Assembly (NCBI RefSeq): GCF_002157225.2
Contig: NZ_CP020038.1
Location: 1,573,001-1,637,000, forward strand
DNA: 64,000 nt
DNA from: Agarilytica rhodophyticola
GTDB lineage: Bacteria > Pseudomonadota > Gammaproteobacteria > Pseudomonadales > Cellvibrionaceae
Reading direction: 5' to 3'
A model generated the notes under the pieces. That model did no database searches. It was not told where the DNA came from and saw nothing but the letters and a program-made list of their open reading frames with translations. The position numbers were made by a program, and so were the translations under genes. Shown here piece after piece: positions 1-9,777 of the stretch; within the stretch, counting starts at the first letter, position 1; each line of letters starts with the position of its first letter.

Positions 1-833
1 GTTTCATTATTGCTCTTTGGTTCCTTTGGGAATACATCGATGGCGGCGCCAGCGAGGTGCCCGCTTTCAAGGGCTTGTGCCAAAGCGTCAATATCAATAA
101 CGGTGCCACGCGAGGCATTAATGAGAACAGCACCTTGTTTCATACTCGCCAGTTCTCGTTCACTGATCATATTTTTAGTGTCTGGCGTTTCGGGTACATG
201 TAGGCTAACAATGTCAGCTTTGGCAAGCAATTCGTTAAGTGACTTACACTGTATCGCGTTACCCATGGTGAGCTTGGTTACCACGTCGTAGAAGATAATC
301 GTCATACCTAAGCTTTCGGCTAGCACACTGATTTGGCTGCCGATAGAGCCGTAGCCAATTAAGCCTAGGGTTTTACCGCGAATTTCATAAGAACCTTGGG
401 CTGATTTTTTCCATTCGCCTCTGTGGCACCCCGCGTTTTTAGAAGGAATATCACGTAGCAATAAAATAGCCTGTGCAATGACAAGTTCGGCCACACTTCG
501 TGTATTAGAGAAAGGTGCATTAAAAACTACTACGCCTTTTTCCTGAGCTGCTTTCAGGTCGACCTGATTGGTGCCGATACAAAAACATCCTACCGCGATT
601 AACTTGTTTGCGGCTTCAAATACATCGCTCGTAAGTTGGGTTCGTGAGCGAATGCCAACAAAGTGGGCATCTTTAATCCGCTCTTTCAACTCATCTCCCG
701 TCAGTGCCGTACTCACATAATCTACATTGCGATAGCCCGCGTGGGTCAGACTGTCAACCGCAGACTGATGAACGCCTTCGAGTAGTACGAACTTAATTTT
801 ATCCTTTTCAAGTGAGGTTCTTGCTAGGTTCAT
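1..833 (-). CDS. serA: D-3-phosphoglycerate dehydrogenase, 3' part missing
   Basis: Catalyses the first committed step of serine synthesis, oxidation of 3-phosphoglycerate with NAD, in the cytoplasm. The reading frame starts at the ATG whose complement lies at 831-833 and runs off the left edge with no stop, so about 277 residues are present. Visible are the N-terminal substrate-binding segment (IRSRTQLT), the conserved NTRSVAEL segment, the NAD-binding fold with GYGSIGSQ, and LINASRGTVID, which holds the conserved substrate-binding Arg of D-2-hydroxyacid dehydrogenases. The catalytic His and the regulatory ACT domain would lie outside the window. It follows rpiA in the same direction with a 190-base gap. 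The serA-rpiA pair is usual in gammaproteobacteria. Confidence 0.95.
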   Translation of the reverse strand, partial: MNLARTSLEKDKIKFVLLEGVHQSAVDSLTHAGYRNVDYVSTALTGDELKERIKDAHFVGIRSRTQLTSDVFEAANKLIAVGCFCIGTNQVDLKAAQEKGVVVFNAPFSNTRSVAELVIAQAILLLRDIPSKNAGCHRGEWKKSAQGSYEIRGKTLGLIGYGSIGSQISVLAESLGMTIIFYDVVTKLTMGNAIQCKSLNELLAKADIVSLHVPETPDTKNMISERELASMKQGAVLINASRGTVIDIDALAQALESGHLAGAAIDVFPKEPKSNNE

Positions 834-845
834 TATGGTCTCTAT

Positions 846-873
846 ATCTTAAAAATATGATCTTAAAAATATG
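846..873. repeat. Perfect 14-bp tandem duplication ahead of serA
   Basis: ATCTTAAAAATATG occurs twice back to back (846-859 and 860-873). It lies 13-40 bases upstream of the serA start, so it falls in the leader of serA. The rest of the 834-1023 gap shows no clear terminator. Confidence 0.8.
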
Positions 874-1023
874 CCAGTGTTTATGCGCAGGGAATACATT
901 GCTTGTGCGCCGATACAAGGTTTGTATCGTTGGCAAATTAATACCTTTAGGTTTGGTGGTGCTATTGGCTTGTGGCCAATATCGACTGCTCTTCTATCGG
1001 GGATAGATGCATTATAGCGTTCA

Positions 1024-1713
1024 CTATGAAGTAGGAACAATGGAGCGCACGCCTTTGCTAGTGCCCAGCAGCATGATGTCAGCCGCGCGCATTGCAAATA
1101 GTCCATTGGTAACCACACCGGTTATATGATTTATTTGCTGTTCAAGGGTGATGGCATCATCTATATGCAAGTCATGCACATCTAGGATATGGCAATGATT
1201 GTCTGTGACAACACCTTCGCGATATACGGGTTTACCACCTAAGTGCTGTAATTGTTGACTGACGTAAGCGCGTGCCATTGGGATAATTTCGACAGGCAGT
1301 GGGAAGGCGCCCAAAGTCTCTACCCATTTGCTCTCATCGGCGATGCAAACGAACTCTTTGGCGTTCGCTGCGACAATTTTTTCTCGTGTTAGGGCTGCGC
1401 CGCCCCCTTTTATTAAATGCAGCTGCTGATTGGATTCGTCCGCGCCGTCTACGTAAATTGCAATAGAACTCATCTCGTTGAGGTCAAATACAGGTATATC
1501 GTGGCTAGTAAGCCTCGTTGCTGACGCTTGTGAGCTGGCGACAGTGCCTGCGAAATGTTCTTTGTATGGCGCCAGCAAGTCAATAAAGAAATTGGCTGTC
1601 GAGCCAGTACCGATACCGAGGATATCGTTTGGGCCCAGTTTTGGGACAACATATTCAATGGCTGCTGCAGCGACTGCGCGTTTCAATTCATCCTGTGTCA
1701 TGGTAAAGCTCAT
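1024..1713 (-). CDS. rpiA: Ribose-5-phosphate isomerase A
   Basis: Interconverts ribose 5-phosphate and ribulose 5-phosphate in the non-oxidative pentose phosphate pathway. At 229 residues it has the normal RpiA length. The family signatures are all present: [15 protein letters not shown] near residue 34 (phosphate-binding loop), YVDGADE near residue 88 and [11 protein letters not shown] near residue 102, which together hold the catalytic Asp, Glu and Lys. An in-frame second Met lies at residue 5 (MTQDELK), so the true start may be 12 bases downstream. The gene is divergent from ilvA and upstream of serA, an arrangement also known in pseudomonads. Confidence 0.97.
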   Translation of the reverse strand: MSFTMTQDELKRAVAAAAIEYVVPKLGPNDILGIGTGSTANFFIDLLAPYKEHFAGTVASSQASATRLTSHDIPVFDLNEMSSIAIYVDGADESNQQLHLIKGGGAALTREKIVAANAKEFVCIADESKWVETLGAFPLPVEIIPMARAYVSQQLQHLGGKPVYREGVVTDNHCHILDVHDLHIDDAITLEQQINHITGVVTNGLFAMRAADIMLLGTSKGVRSIVPTS

Positions 1714-2090
1714 ACTGCGTTAGGAGCTGCCAACACTTTTATTCAATAATATTTGACTTGGAGTGTGAGCAGATCCTAAAGGTTATCGTTGTTGTGGTAT
1801 TGGTCAAAGCCTATTCGGCGCACATTCTACCTTAGTTTTTGGGGTATTTCATAAACATACATTACGCACTTTGGCGATAACGTATTATAGGCATTCCTAT
1901 TTACGTATAGTTCGCGATGCAACCATGACTTGTGGGCTGCTATAGATTAGTATTGCGCCTCTTTATTTTACTTGTTTTACAATATTGCAAGATCGTATGT
2001 TTTTTAATTTGCGGTTTGCGACAACCAAATCAACCCAGGATGGGTGTTTTGGTATAGACACTAATTAGACAGAGCTACAGCCTTATTACC
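1714..2090. other. Divergent intergenic region between rpiA and ilvA
   Basis: This 377-base gap must hold the promoters for rpiA (leftward) and ilvA (rightward). I see AT-rich stretches around 1955-2015 but no palindromic operator, leader peptide with runs of Ile/Leu codons, or terminator strong enough to call. No convincing small reading frame is present. Confidence 0.4.
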
Positions 2091-3605
2091 ATGCCCCAGG
2101 ACTATTTGAAGCGCATTCTAGATGCGCGTATATATGATCTCGCCGTTGAAACACCTTTAGATCCAATGCCGCTAATTTCAAGTCGAATTGAAAACCAGGT
2201 ATTGCTTAAGCGAGAAGACTTACAGCCCGTATTTTCTTTTAAAGTTCGCGGTGCCTACAACAAGCTCATTCATCTCAGCGATGAACAGAAAGCTATTGGT
2301 GTCATTGCGGCATCGGCTGGCAATCATGCGCAAGGTTTGGCCTTAGCAGCCAAACATCTCAATATTAAGGCAACTATCGTCATGCCACAGACGACGCCAG
2401 CGATTAAAGTGGATGCCGTGCGCCGCCGAGGAGCTGAGGTCGTGCTCATGGGGGATGCTTTTGACGAAGCTTCAGCCCACGCCCGCAAGCTGGTGATCGA
2501 AACCGGCATGGTCTATATCCCTCCTTTTGATGATCCCGATGTCATTGCAGGACAGGGCACTGTTGCTATGGAGCTTCTACGCCAACATCCTGCAGATATA
2601 GACGCAGTGTTTATTCCTGTTGGTGGTGGCGGTTTGTGTGCAGGTATGGTGGCCTATATTAAAACTGTGCGTCCCGAGATCAAAGTTTTCGCCGTGGAGG
2701 CGGAAGACTCTGCCTGTTTAAAGGCGGCAATGGAGGCTGGTGAGCGGGTGACATTGCCTCATGTGGGTATCTTTGCTGATGGTGTGGCAGTCGCTCAAAT
2801 TGGCGAAGAAACATTTCGTGTGATGAAAGATCTCATCGATGGTGTGGTTACGGCCAATACCGATGAAATGTGTGCTGCCATTAAGGATATTTTTGAGGAT
2901 ACACGATCTATTGCCGAACCAGCGGGTGCTTTGTCTCTTGCCGGTTTAAAAAAATATGCCAACCAACACAATTTGCAAGGTAAGACTCTGGTGGCTATCG
3001 ATAGTGGGGCAAACACCAACTTTGATCGTTTGCGCTATATATCTGAGCGCACTGAAATTGGTGAAAAGCGAGAAGCAGTACTTGCGGTAACCATCCCTGA
3101 AGTGGCGGGGAGTTATAAACGTTTTTGTCAGGTGTTGGGCAAACGTTCAATCACCGAATTTAATTATCGCTATAGTAACAATAAAGACGCCCATATTTTT
3201 GTAGGAATACAGGTGTCGCCTGAAAACGGTGATCGCGAAGATATTATTCATACATTGCAAGAAGCGGATTATGCCGTAGTGGACATGACAGACAACGGCA
3301 TGGCAAAAAATCATATTCGTCATATGGTAGGCGGCCATGGTGTAAATGTAAAAGACGAAATTATTTACCGTTTCGAATTTCCAGAACGACCAGGTGCCTT
3401 GCTAACTTTCTTAACGAAACTAGCAGGACGTTGGAATATTTCTATGTTCCACTACCGCAATCACGGTTCCGCATTTGGCCGAGTTCTGGTGGGTATGCAA
3501 GTGCAACAAAGTGAAAAGTTGGCATTGGAAAAACTTCTTGATGAGTTGCATTTTAATTATTGGGAAGAAACAGACAACCAAGCTTATCAGTTATTTTTGG
3601 AATAA
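2091..3605 (+). CDS. ilvA: Threonine ammonia-lyase, biosynthetic type
   Basis: A PLP enzyme that deaminates threonine to 2-oxobutanoate, the entry step of isoleucine synthesis. At 504 residues it has the usual length of the long allosteric form. The PLP lysine is K51 in FSFKVRGAYN. The phosphate-binding glycine loop is VGGGGLCAG near residue 182. SAGNHAQG near residue 80 is also typical. The last ~170 residues form two ACT-like regulatory domains (the second starts around YRFEFPERPGALL), the site of isoleucine feedback in this family. The start is the ATG at 2091. The gene ends before a long inverted repeat at 3631-3687. Confidence 0.97.
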   Translation: MPQDYLKRILDARIYDLAVETPLDPMPLISSRIENQVLLKREDLQPVFSFKVRGAYNKLIHLSDEQKAIGVIAASAGNHAQGLALAAKHLNIKATIVMPQTTPAIKVDAVRRRGAEVVLMGDAFDEASAHARKLVIETGMVYIPPFDDPDVIAGQGTVAMELLRQHPADIDAVFIPVGGGGLCAGMVAYIKTVRPEIKVFAVEAEDSACLKAAMEAGERVTLPHVGIFADGVAVAQIGEETFRVMKDLIDGVVTANTDEMCAAIKDIFEDTRSIAEPAGALSLAGLKKYANQHNLQGKTLVAIDSGANTNFDRLRYISERTEIGEKREAVLAVTIPEVAGSYKRFCQVLGKRSITEFNYRYSNNKDAHIFVGIQVSPENGDREDIIHTLQEADYAVVDMTDNGMAKNHIRHMVGGHGVNVKDEIIYRFEFPERPGALLTFLTKLAGRWNISMFHYRNHGSAFGRVLVGMQVQQSEKLALEKLLDELHFNYWEETDNQAYQLFLE

Positions 3606-3630
3606 CTCGTCTTATTATTTTTTATTTAGA

Positions 3631-3687
3631 AGCCATTTCATAACGTGCAAATGTTATATCGATAAGCTCTGCGGTTATGAAATGGCT
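3631..3687. repeat. Long-loop inverted repeat after ilvA
   Basis: Perfect 14-bp arms AGCCATTTCATAAC (3631-3644) and GTTATGAAATGGCT (3674-3687) enclose 29 bases. There is no T-run, so it is not a classical terminator, although it may act as a 3' barrier for ilvA mRNA. The core TTTCATAAC/GTTATGAAA recurs with a similar loop at 17623-17673, which suggests a dispersed palindromic element. Confidence 0.75.
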
Positions 3688-3990
3688 GCTAGTATCACTT
3701 GCTAGTGATCAATAGGTATTGGCTAACATCATCGATGTAGTATTAATTTTTGTGTGTCGCACAAAATTTCTTTTTGTCTTTTTAAATATTCCCGTTAAAT
3801 ATCCACAATATTTTTTCGTCTCACTGTAGCTACTTCTCACCGTGTAAAAAGTATATTTCACCACAAACGGCTTGCTTGAATTAATAAAACTTAACTACGC
3901 TGATTTTGTTTGAACTTGCTTTTATAGCTAGTTTTTCATCGCTAATTTAAACCTAAGTAACAACAATGTTTTCATGAAAGAGGAATATTT
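3688..3990. other. AT-rich leader of the secreted repeat protein
   Basis: About 300 bases of AT-rich sequence with no gene that I can support. The only feature I would call is the ribosome binding site AGAGGA at 3979-3984, six bases before the ATG at 3991. It presumably also holds the promoter of that gene, but I cannot place it with confidence. Confidence 0.4.
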
Positions 3991-4899
3991 ATGATGCGTT
4001 TTAAATTGTTTTTAAGTGTTGTTAGTTTTTTTATATTTTTACCCCAAGCTCTCGCTTCCGATTTTGGAAAAAAAGAAAAAGACGATGTGATTGTTGGTGG
4101 TGCCACTGGAACACTTCTGGTAACAGGCTTGGAGTATGGGTCTTTTGTGGGGGGGACGACACATATCGCTGGCGTCTCTTCTTGTATGCGACACGAAGGT
4201 TCATGTGATAAATACATTTGGATTCATAATATTGGCAATACGCCTGTATATGGAGTTTATGGTCGCTTAGAAAACGTTGATCCTCAGCTTTCTATTACTC
4301 GCGGTTCATGTGACACACCAACAACATTAGATCCGGGTGAATCTTGTTACTTTAGATTACGTTTCGATAACCCTAATTATATACGTTACTACGGCGAGCG
4401 TTTAATTATTGAAAAAATGGGTAATGTTACAGTACTTCCAAGTGGGGATAATTTACCTACTTGCGGAGCAGAGTTTAAATGTAATGGTCGTAGCTTTGAT
4501 CCTGTTGCGCAATTAACAATGAGTGGAGATGGACTAGAAGCTGGAGGCTCTGTTGGAGGAACATCTCATATTGCCGCGGTGTCGCAAACTGATTCGGGAA
4601 CGAGAGGGTATTCTACTATTAATTTACAAAATACAGGCAGCTATTCGGTATCTAATTTAGATGTATTCTTAGTAGATGAAAATGATAATGTGCTTTCGAT
4701 GTCTGATAATTGCCCTTCAGTTTTCTTTCCTGGCTCTTCATGCCAAATAAATTTAAAGTTTAATAACACAAACTATATCCGTTACTACGGTTCACGTTTA
4801 GTGATTACTGGAAATGAAATGGATCGTGATTTAGAGGTTTTACCCAGTGGCAATAACTTGCCTACTTGCGGAGCTATATACAACTGTAATGGTTCTTAA
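3991..4899 (+). CDS. Secreted protein with two tandem domains, unknown family
   Basis: I do not recognise the family. The protein (302 residues) begins with a Sec signal peptide (cleavage likely after PQALA, residue ~22). It then has two homologous halves of about 120-130 residues, each beginning with GG(T/S)xxGGT(T/S)HIA, passing a beta-rich segment with a central C, and ending in NYIRYYGxRLxI then VLPSGxNLPTCGA and CNG. Each half carries several cysteines, suggesting internal disulphides. The 'xGxSCxxxLxFxNxNY' layout recalls Ig-like beta-sandwich repeats of bacterial surface proteins, but that is inference. The gene stands alone, has a good ribosome site (AGAGGA, 6 bases upstream) and ends at a strong terminator shared with the convergent receptor gene. 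Confidence 0.85.
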   Translation: MMRFKLFLSVVSFFIFLPQALASDFGKKEKDDVIVGGATGTLLVTGLEYGSFVGGTTHIAGVSSCMRHEGSCDKYIWIHNIGNTPVYGVYGRLENVDPQLSITRGSCDTPTTLDPGESCYFRLRFDNPNYIRYYGERLIIEKMGNVTVLPSGDNLPTCGAEFKCNGRSFDPVAQLTMSGDGLEAGGSVGGTSHIAAVSQTDSGTRGYSTINLQNTGSYSVSNLDVFLVDENDNVLSMSDNCPSVFFPGSSCQINLKFNNTNYIRYYGSRLVITGNEMDRDLEVLPSGNNLPTCGAIYNCNGS

Positions 4900-4932
4900 A
4901 ACTTAAATTAAATTACAAGATTTGAAAGTAAA

Positions 4933-4962
4933 AAAAGGCGAACCTTCATAGGTTCGCCTTTT
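4933..4962. terminator. Bidirectional Rho-independent terminator
   Basis: A 13-bp perfect stem (AAAAGGCGAACCT at 4933-4945 with AGGTTCGCCTTTT at 4950-4962) and a 4-base loop, A-rich before and T-rich after. It sits between convergent genes (stops at 4899 and 4989) and can serve both. Confidence 0.93.
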
Positions 4963-4988
4963 CATTTTAATACAAGCACTTATAAATA

Positions 4989-7900
4989 TTAGAACTTATA
5001 ATCGAAACCGATACGAAGTTCCCAAAGTGATGCATCACCTACACGAGTCTGGCCCGCTGGTAAGATAAAGTCGTTGAACACATACTGGCCATTGGCGTTA
5101 ATGGCCGTATCGACTGCTGCTTGAGCACGTGGGAAAGACGTTTCGTATTGTACACCCCAGTCGTCATTTAACAGATTGCCGAAGTTTTCAATGACTGCAA
5201 ACACGGATGCTTTATGACCGTCGGCGAAACCTGGTAATTCTTGCTCAGCACGCACGTCAAATTTAATCCACCAATCACTTTCTAGCGAGTTACGTTCTAG
5301 GATCTGTCCGCGATTAAGACCTTCAGAGTCTGCCCAAGCGAAAAATGCAGCAGTGTCAAAGTCTGGTCCAAATACAACGTTAGGATCGTTAACACCGGTT
5401 GGAACATAAAGAAGGTGACGGTCGATAAAGCCTACAGAATCACCAAAGATGGTGTCGTCGTCTCGGTCTTCACCATCGAATACATAAGAGTAAGGACGGC
5501 CTTCGTTAGCTGAACCGAACACGGTAAAGCGAGTTTCGTAGCCAGAAAAGAATTCAATACCGTAATCCAATTTGAGAGTGAAACGATGTTGAATTTGGTA
5601 GTTAGTTGTAGCTAATCCAGGATTTTCTGGGTCGGCAGTGGCTAAGTTTGCGTAGTTAGAAAAGGCAACCGAGCTTGTCATTGGGTTGACGTCTTCTGCA
5701 TCGGTATAAGCGTAGCCAAACGCAACGTCGAGACCGAAGTCAAAGGACTTAGCAACACCTAAAGAAATAACGGTTGAAGAACCACTGTCACCGATAACAT
5801 TCGTTAACATGAAGTCTTGCTGGCGACCATTGGAGCTACCGTAAATAGGACGACCATCTGGTGCAGTACCCACTCTTTCGCGTGAAATATCGCGCACGAT
5901 GGCAGCGTCTTTATTCTCACTATGAAGAAGGTCACCACTTAACAAGATGCCATTTTCAAAGTTGTAGCTGGTTCCGATAGCGTATTTCCATGACTTAGGA
6001 ATATCGAAGTTGGGATCTAGCAGGTTTACACCGCCTGTACGACCTTCTCCTCGTGCTACTTGATCGAATAATTCTTGTGGTATATCGAAAATAGGATCGC
6101 CATTACCATTAAATGCAATCGCGCCATCCCCAAGGATTGGTCTGCCTGAACGATCTTGCACTTCGATTTGGGTCACGCCGTCGTTAGAGTAGTTATTAGA
6201 CAGCCATACGTTAGGGTTACCGCCAGTGTACAAGCCAATACCACCGTGTACTTCCATAGCATCGTTGACTTGCCAATCAAAACCTAAGCGAGGTTGGATT
6301 AAATCGAGGCCGTCAATATCAGAGGTGTTATCAAAACCGTATGCATCAGCAAAGCCTTGATTAAGAGTAGGGCTGTCGCTAGTGGTATACCAGTCGTAGC
6401 GTAAACCGGCTGTAATAGTTAAATCAACGGAGTCGATAGCGATTTCATCTTGCACATACAAGGTGTTGATGGCATAGCTGAATTCAGCCGCAGCGTCGTT
6501 TTTATTATTGGTGAACGCAGCATTCTCATAAGTGATACGGTCAGGTATACCATTGCGGAAATCTTCGACGCTGTTGAAGCGGTATTCACCTTCGGCTTCT
6601 TGAATAAAGAGGTTGAATACATCGAATGCCTCATATTCGTAACCAAAAGTAATGGTATTATTGCCTGCTAAATAAGTACCCGCTAGCTTTAAAATAGTTG
6701 ATTCATAGCTCAATCTGTTGGCGTGGCGTGAGTCATCAGCACCTAAGTAAACAGTTGCACGAGAACCATTATTTTCCGTTTGAATCTGAACTTCACCGAA
6801 ATCTGTGCCTGCAAGAGAAAGCTGGCGATTCTCTAATTCAGAGTAGCCAACTTTGATTTCTGTAGAAAAGTTGCTAGTCCAATCAGAAAACACTTGTGCT
6901 ACATAGTTAGTAAATTCAGCACCACGCTCATAGTAGTGGTTCGAAAATTCTAGTTCGTTAGAGTCGCCATCTGCCTCAGCAATACTGAAGCCGTCGTTGT
7001 AGTTATAAGTGAATGCTGCACGATGATCGTCATTAATATTCCAATCGACTTTTACCAACAGTTTTTCATCTTCTATAGGAAGTGATGCGGGTAAACCACC
7101 TGGATCATAACCGTACAAATCGCGAGAGATGCTGAGAATTTCATCTACCTGTGCTTGTGATACACCAATGACCGGTGTTGCTCTATTGGAACCAGCTGGA
7201 CCGCGGTTAAACAGCTCTGCGCCGTCGAGTTCTTCATAAGCAACAAAAAAGAACAGTTTGTCTTTGATGATTGGGCCACCTACGGTAAAACCGTAGCGTT
7301 TTTCTGTGAAATTACCTGGATCAATGTCTTGGCCCTCTAAGCTGTCACCGCGTAAAGAGTCGCTGGTGAAGTCAAAAAATGCTGAGCCGTGGAATTCGTT
7401 GTCACCAGATTTAGTTACTGCGTTGATATTACATGCAGTAAAGCCGCCGTACTGGACATCAAAAGGTGCCAGCTCTACTGCCACCTGGTCAATAGCGTCA
7501 AAAGAGAAAGGAATACGTTCAGTCGGGTAGCCGTTACTGTTTAGACCGAAGTTATCATTCATGCGCACACCGTCAACAGTTAAGCTGTTGAAACGAGGGT
7601 TGGCACCAGCACAAGTAATATCGTCTGCGTTAGCTTCATCGATGTAGATTCTAGGATCTAGACGCACAACGTCTTTGATATCACGGTTAACCGCAGGCGC
7701 ATTTTGTAAGTCACTGATATTAAAGGTTGAGGAAGGCCCGGTTGCTGTCTTAGCCTGTACAAAGTTGCCAACGACAAAGACTTCTTCTACGTTATCAGAG
7801 CCTATTTCTAAGTTAAGAGAAAAATCTTTCCCCAAGGTGAGAAAAACATCTTCAACGACTCGTTTACCTGCAGAAGATTCAATAGTAACAGTATAAGGAC

Positions 7901-8138
7901 CGCCAACACGGAGGCCTTTTGCACTGAAACGACCGTTTTCATTAGAGCTGATTACGTTAACACTATTGGATGGTGTGTGAACTATTGTAATAGTCGCACT
8001 GTCTATAGGACGTCCTGTGCTATCTTCGAGCTGGCCGTTAATACCGGACGACGTATTCTGTGCAACTGCAGGCACGGCTAATCCTAGCCCCGCCACCACT
8101 GCCAGGTGCAGGCAACTTTTCTTAAATCGAGTGTACAT
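4989..8138 (-). CDS. Oar-type TonB-dependent outer-membrane receptor
   Basis: A 1049-residue outer-membrane protein of the Oar-like TonB-dependent receptor group. A Sec signal (VAGLGLAVPAVAQ) is followed by a carboxypeptidase-regulatory-like beta-sandwich (residues ~33-115: INGQLEDSTGRPIDSATITI), then a plug domain with the typical NAPAVNRDIKDVVRLDPRIYID stretch (split over residues ~138-160) and SLTVDGVRMND, and a long beta-barrel ending in aromatic Phe (IGFDYKF), as expected for BAM-assembled barrels. In this family the plug and barrel import or display large substrates using TonB energy; the ligand cannot be read from sequence. It is convergent with the secreted repeat protein. Upstream lies a 400-base gap shared with a divergent gene. 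Confidence 0.93.
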   Translation of the reverse strand: MYTRFKKSCLHLAVVAGLGLAVPAVAQNTSSGINGQLEDSTGRPIDSATITIVHTPSNSVNVISSNENGRFSAKGLRVGGPYTVTIESSAGKRVVEDVFLTLGKDFSLNLEIGSDNVEEVFVVGNFVQAKTATGPSSTFNISDLQNAPAVNRDIKDVVRLDPRIYIDEANADDITCAGANPRFNSLTVDGVRMNDNFGLNSNGYPTERIPFSFDAIDQVAVELAPFDVQYGGFTACNINAVTKSGDNEFHGSAFFDFTSDSLRGDSLEGQDIDPGNFTEKRYGFTVGGPIIKDKLFFFVAYEELDGAELFNRGPAGSNRATPVIGVSQAQVDEILSISRDLYGYDPGGLPASLPIEDEKLLVKVDWNINDDHRAAFTYNYNDGFSIAEADGDSNELEFSNHYYERGAEFTNYVAQVFSDWTSNFSTEIKVGYSELENRQLSLAGTDFGEVQIQTENNGSRATVYLGADDSRHANRLSYESTILKLAGTYLAGNNTITFGYEYEAFDVFNLFIQEAEGEYRFNSVEDFRNGIPDRITYENAAFTNNKNDAAAEFSYAINTLYVQDEIAIDSVDLTITAGLRYDWYTTSDSPTLNQGFADAYGFDNTSDIDGLDLIQPRLGFDWQVNDAMEVHGGIGLYTGGNPNVWLSNNYSNDGVTQIEVQDRSGRPILGDGAIAFNGNGDPIFDIPQELFDQVARGEGRTGGVNLLDPNFDIPKSWKYAIGTSYNFENGILLSGDLLHSENKDAAIVRDISRERVGTAPDGRPIYGSSNGRQQDFMLTNVIGDSGSSTVISLGVAKSFDFGLDVAFGYAYTDAEDVNPMTSSVAFSNYANLATADPENPGLATTNYQIQHRFTLKLDYGIEFFSGYETRFTVFGSANEGRPYSYVFDGEDRDDDTIFGDSVGFIDRHLLYVPTGVNDPNVVFGPDFDTAAFFAWADSEGLNRGQILERNSLESDWWIKFDVRAEQELPGFADGHKASVFAVIENFGNLLNDDWGVQYETSFPRAQAAVDTAINANGQYVFNDFILPAGQTRVGDASLWELRIGFDYKF

Positions 8139-8538
8139 TTGTTCTTTCCCCTTTGAGGACTTGCCTATCTATAGTTGAGATAATTTAATGAAATTAGGCT
8201 GGGCATCTTGCCCAAGGCTACTTATTTTGTCGCGATAAACGCAAGCCGCAGCTCTATTGTTGGTAACCATCCGCTATTGCCAACTGGTTGTTTTGTAATC
8301 TTATTGTAAAACAATCGTATGATATTTGATGCCTGAGCAATATAAAAGAGAAATAAGACATTTTTATGACAGTATCTGGCGCTTTTTGTAAAAAAATTGA
8401 CTTTCCAGCCAGTTTCATTAGTTGTGGAAAATTTATCACTGTCAATAGGTCTTAAATATCTTCAAATATGAATAGCTTTTAAGTGCAATATTCATGTTAA
8501 ATTGGTGAAAAACTTTTAATAATTCTTGACTATTAGTT
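8139..8538. other. Divergent intergenic region, promoters not resolved
   Basis: 400 bases between the Oar-type receptor and the secreted phosphatase-fold gene. It is AT-rich with no strong palindrome, terminator or credible small gene. A GGGGAAAG stretch just before 8138 (reading leftward) is the receptor's ribosome binding site. Confidence 0.4.
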
Positions 8539-9756
8539 ATGTATAAAACCCTATTTTCTATTTTGTTCTGTTGTTCTGCCCTCTCAATGCTTTCACTCGT
8601 TGCCAGCGCATCTACTTCAATTAGAGTTGCTACATTTAATGTTAGTATGGAAGCACGCAACTATACCGAAGAAGGTGAAAATCACAGTTCATCAAACCAA
8701 GCCAGTGTCCCATTAAGTGCGCAATTATTGAAAAACGCACTAATGAGTGGTAAGCATATGCAAATAAAAAATGTTGCAGAGATACTGCAACGTGTTCGCC
8801 CGAATATTGTTTTGCTAAACGAGTTTGATTTTATTGAAAATCCTAAGCAGGGTATTCTTGCCTTTCAAAATAAGTATTTAGCGATGTCTCAAAAAGGAGC
8901 TAAACCTATTCGCTATCCTTATTTTTATATTGCTCCTGTGAATACCGGCGTACTTGCTCCCGTCGATTTGAATAATGATGACAATGTTAGCTTACCGGGT
9001 GATGGTTTTGGTTTCGGCTTTTATCCAGGGCATTACGGTATGGCAGTTCTTAGCCAGTTCCCAATTAACAGAGCAGAAGTCAGAACATTTCAAAAGTTTC
9101 TCTGGCGTGATATGCCCGGCGCTAAAAAACCTCAACATGAAGATGGTAAGCCTTACTATTCCGATGCTGCCTGGGACGTATTTAGATTATCCTCTAAATC
9201 CCATTGGGATATACCAATTAATGTTAATGGCGAAATTATCCACATTTTAGCTAGTCATCCGACTCCTCCGGTGTTTGATGGGCCAGAAAATCGCAACGGC
9301 AAGCGCAATCATGATGAGATACGATTTTGGACTGACTATATAAGTGAAGAAGAGAAAGATAGTGCTTACATTTACGACGATAAAAAGAAGTACGGTGGCC
9401 TGGGTAAAGGCAAGCGCTTTGTAGTTATGGGTGATCTCAATGCGTCTATGTTCGAAGGCGATGGTATTCATGAAGGAATTCGCTCACTAATAAAGCATGA
9501 AAAAATTATGGCAAGTGTGCTACCTAAAAGTGTAGCGGGCAAAGAAAATAAACCTGACAGTCTCCACTCAGAAAGCCATACCGCACAGTGGGGAATGCTC
9601 GCCGACTATGTATTGCCATCAATCTTTGGGTTTGAGTTTGAAAAATCTGGTATTTTTTGGCCGCGCAAAAACTCTGAGTACTACCGACTTGTTGATAGTC
9701 GTAAGAGTAGCTCAGACCATCGTTTAGTATGGCTGCAGTTAAAGATTAAAAAGTAG
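8539..9756 (+). CDS. Secreted endonuclease/exonuclease/phosphatase-family protein
   Basis: This 405-residue protein has a signal peptide (to about residue 25, VASAS) and an EEP fold (DNase I/phosphodiesterase superfamily). The metal and catalytic motifs are readable in order: VATFNVSM near residue 31, VLLNEFDF near 93 with the metal Glu, LASHPTPP near 237 with a His, VVMGDLNA near 295 (Asp and Asn), and SSDHRLVW near 393 (terminal Asp-His pair). It therefore probably hydrolyses a phosphodiester or phosphate ester outside the cytoplasm. Relatives are often annotated as secreted phosphatases or nucleases used for phosphate scavenging, but the substrate is not determined. The start at 8539 has no good ribosome site; a downstream Met at residue 17 is an alternative. 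Confidence 0.88.
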   Translation: MYKTLFSILFCCSALSMLSLVASASTSIRVATFNVSMEARNYTEEGENHSSSNQASVPLSAQLLKNALMSGKHMQIKNVAEILQRVRPNIVLLNEFDFIENPKQGILAFQNKYLAMSQKGAKPIRYPYFYIAPVNTGVLAPVDLNNDDNVSLPGDGFGFGFYPGHYGMAVLSQFPINRAEVRTFQKFLWRDMPGAKKPQHEDGKPYYSDAAWDVFRLSSKSHWDIPINVNGEIIHILASHPTPPVFDGPENRNGKRNHDEIRFWTDYISEEEKDSAYIYDDKKKYGGLGKGKRFVVMGDLNASMFEGDGIHEGIRSLIKHEKIMASVLPKSVAGKENKPDSLHSESHTAQWGMLADYVLPSIFGFEFEKSGIFWPRKNSEYYRLVDSRKSSSDHRLVWLQLKIKK

Positions 9757-9777
9757 TGATTGGAGGCAAAGGTATTT

